NCBI RefSeq assembly: GCF_900187425.1
Contig: NZ_FYDJ01000019.1
Span: 1-64,000 of the forward strand
Direction: 5' to 3'
From: Pseudomonas sp. Irchel s3h14
GTDB taxonomy: Bacteria; Pseudomonadota; Gammaproteobacteria; Pseudomonadales; Pseudomonadaceae
DNA: 64,000 bases
The number at the start of each line of letters is the position of its first letter. Position 1 is the stretch's first letter. A program made the translations under genes and the position numbers. This document shows positions 62,319 through 64,000 of this stretch, piece after piece. The notes beneath the pieces were generated by a model. It was given only the letters and a program-made list of their open reading frames with translations. It had not been told where the DNA came from and did not search any database.

Positions 62319-62615
62319 TCAGTACGACGGCGCGTCTTTTTTCATGGTGTCCTTGGACATCGCGTCCTTCTTCATTCCGTCCTTGCTCATGGCGTCCTTG
62401 GACATGGTGTCTTTCTTCATCGCGTCCTTGCTCATGGAATCCTTGGACATGGCGTCCTTTTTCATCGTGTCTTTGTGCATGGCGTCTTTAGACATTGAAT
62501 CCTTGCTCATGCTGTCGTTGCTCATGCTGTTACTGGTTGTTGCATCGGCGGCAAACACGCTCGCGGCGCCGAACGCCAGGCACATGGACAGTACGGTGGT
62601 CGCTAACTTTTTCAT
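62319..62615 (-). CDS. Pentapeptide MxKDx repeat protein
   Basis: A 98-residue exported protein. After a signal peptide (MKKLATTVLSMCLAFGAASVFA), about 15 five-residue units of the form M-S/K/H-K-D-x fill the mature part (MSKDS, MSKDA, MHKDT, MKKDA), ending DAPSY. The DNA is a 15-base repeat. These proteins are thought to bind metal or stabilise the envelope but no role is proven. They frequently lie near molybdo-oxidoreductase/cytochrome b genes, as here. Start 62615 follows AAGGAGTTTCATC. Confidence 0.9.
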   Translation of the reverse strand: MKKLATTVLSMCLAFGAASVFAADATTSNSMSNDSMSKDSMSKDAMHKDTMKKDAMSKDSMSKDAMKKDTMSKDAMSKDGMKKDAMSKDTMKKDAPSY

Positions 62616-62686
62616 GATGAAACTCCTTGAAGCACAGGTTGCGAATGAGCGCAGCGGACGCTGCGCAGAGAAGTGACCAGGCGCCA

Positions 62687-63468
<782 letters not shown>

Positions 63469-63472
<4 letters not shown>

Positions 63473-64000
63473 ACAACCTCCTTGCGACCGACAATCATGG
63501 CCCACAACGTTTTTGGAACCAGCGCGACCATCACCAGATGAACCGCGACAAAGGCCACCAACAGCGACATCGCGATGAAGTGCACATGCCGCGCGCCTTC
63601 GTAGCCGCCCATCAACTCACGCAACAGCGGAAACTGGACGGACTGCCACAACACCAGCCCGGAAATCACCAGCAGCGTGATGTCGACCATCACGAACAGG
63701 TACGCCACCCGTTGCACCTGGTTGTAATGACTCAGGTCGGCATGCCCCAATCGCCCTCTCAACGCGGCCCACAGGTCATGCAGGACACCTTTAGGCGAAA
63801 CCGGGAAAAAGCGCCGTTTCAGACGACCACTGACGAGGTTGATGATCAGGTAGACAAGACCGTTGACGGCCAGAAACCACATCGCCGCGAAATGCCATTG
63901 CAATGCGCCGCCGAGCCAGCCACCCAACGTGATTGCCTTGGGAAAACTGAAGTCATAAAGCGGAGACGCGTTATAGATTCGCCAACCGCTGGTGACCATG
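63469..64000 (-). CDS. Cytochrome b561-like membrane partner, partial
   Basis: At least 176 residues of a four-helix cytochrome b/b6-type protein with several heme-type histidines (GALQWHFAAMWFLAVNG, RHVHFIAMSLLVAFVAVHLVM). The ATG at the right edge (63998-64000) is probably internal, because the usual first helix with HWxNA is missing, so the gene continues outside. It is the electron carrier for the adjacent molybdoenzyme. Confidence 0.85.

Noticed and set aside
62319..62560. Possible CRISPR or tandem array from the 15-base repeats
   Set aside because: The repeats are in frame within a coding sequence (MxKDx protein), with no spacers.

Overview
The window is about 64 kb of GC-rich chromosome from a Pseudomonas, most likely of the P. 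fluorescens group. I infer this from several REP-type inverted-repeat families scattered between genes, from small protein families typical of the genus (DUF2388, DUF2790, DUF6124), and from PhaG, a phosphatidylcholine synthase and a LigD. No tRNA, rRNA, insertion sequence, phage or CRISPR array was seen. Most genes are ordinary core or accessory metabolism and regulation.

Layout. 0-3.2 kb: end of a glycine cleavage locus (gcvP tail, glyA, an extra lipA), then a scar made of an HxlR-type regulator fragment and an aldehyde dehydrogenase fragment. 3.2-7.5 kb: small enzymes and secreted or hypothetical proteins (RidA, YfcE-like phosphodiesterase, GFA protein, DUF2092, HD hydrolase, DUF3303). 7.7-11.4 kb: periplasmic arylsulfatase, FadL-type porin and DUF3313 lipoprotein in a row. 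11.5-15.1 kb: ligD overlapping a methyltransferase. 15.3-18.6 kb: cupin, DUF533 protein, GNAT, pcs and DUF488. 18.6-31 kb: an accessory stretch of regulator/enzyme pairs: Lrp with diaminopropionate ammonia-lyase, metallophosphoesterase, phaG, LysR with an OYE-family reductase, an AraC regulator, a second methionine aminopeptidase overlapping a ParD-like protein, Lrp with an MFS transporter, and a ThDP enzyme. 31-38 kb: DUF3422 membrane protein, two small unknown proteins, a tandem universal stress protein behind an ANR-like box, methyltransferase, DUF4242, AraC and a DipZ-like thiol-disulfide protein. 38-41 kb: two small periplasmic proteins divergent from an OmpR/EnvZ-type two-component system, with repeated GATACA half-sites between them. 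41-49 kb: SRPBCC, SDR, aldo-keto reductase and LysR, then LysR, DinB, FAD oxidoreductase, cyclase and DUF6124. 49-56 kb: a long structured leader with two small ORFs ahead of mgtA, then a Na/Pi cotransporter-like gene, DUF2493 and an outer-membrane protein. 56-64 kb: RidA remnant, DUF2388, serine dehydratase, SDR with GlxA regulator, ICMT-like methyltransferase, HAD phosphatase, DUF1059, single-domain response regulator, MxKDx repeat protein, and a Tat-exported sulfite-oxidase-like molybdoenzyme with its cytochrome b partner, which runs off the right edge.

Best candidates for new biology: the mgtA leader (several hairpins, a 98-residue ORF and a 43-residue ORF), the roughly 300-base hairpin-rich leader of the DUF6124 gene, the GATACA array in front of the two-component system, the Map/ParD-like overlapping pair, and REP elements that supply the stop codons of neighbouring genes. 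All functional calls come from reading the protein sequences; no database search was run.
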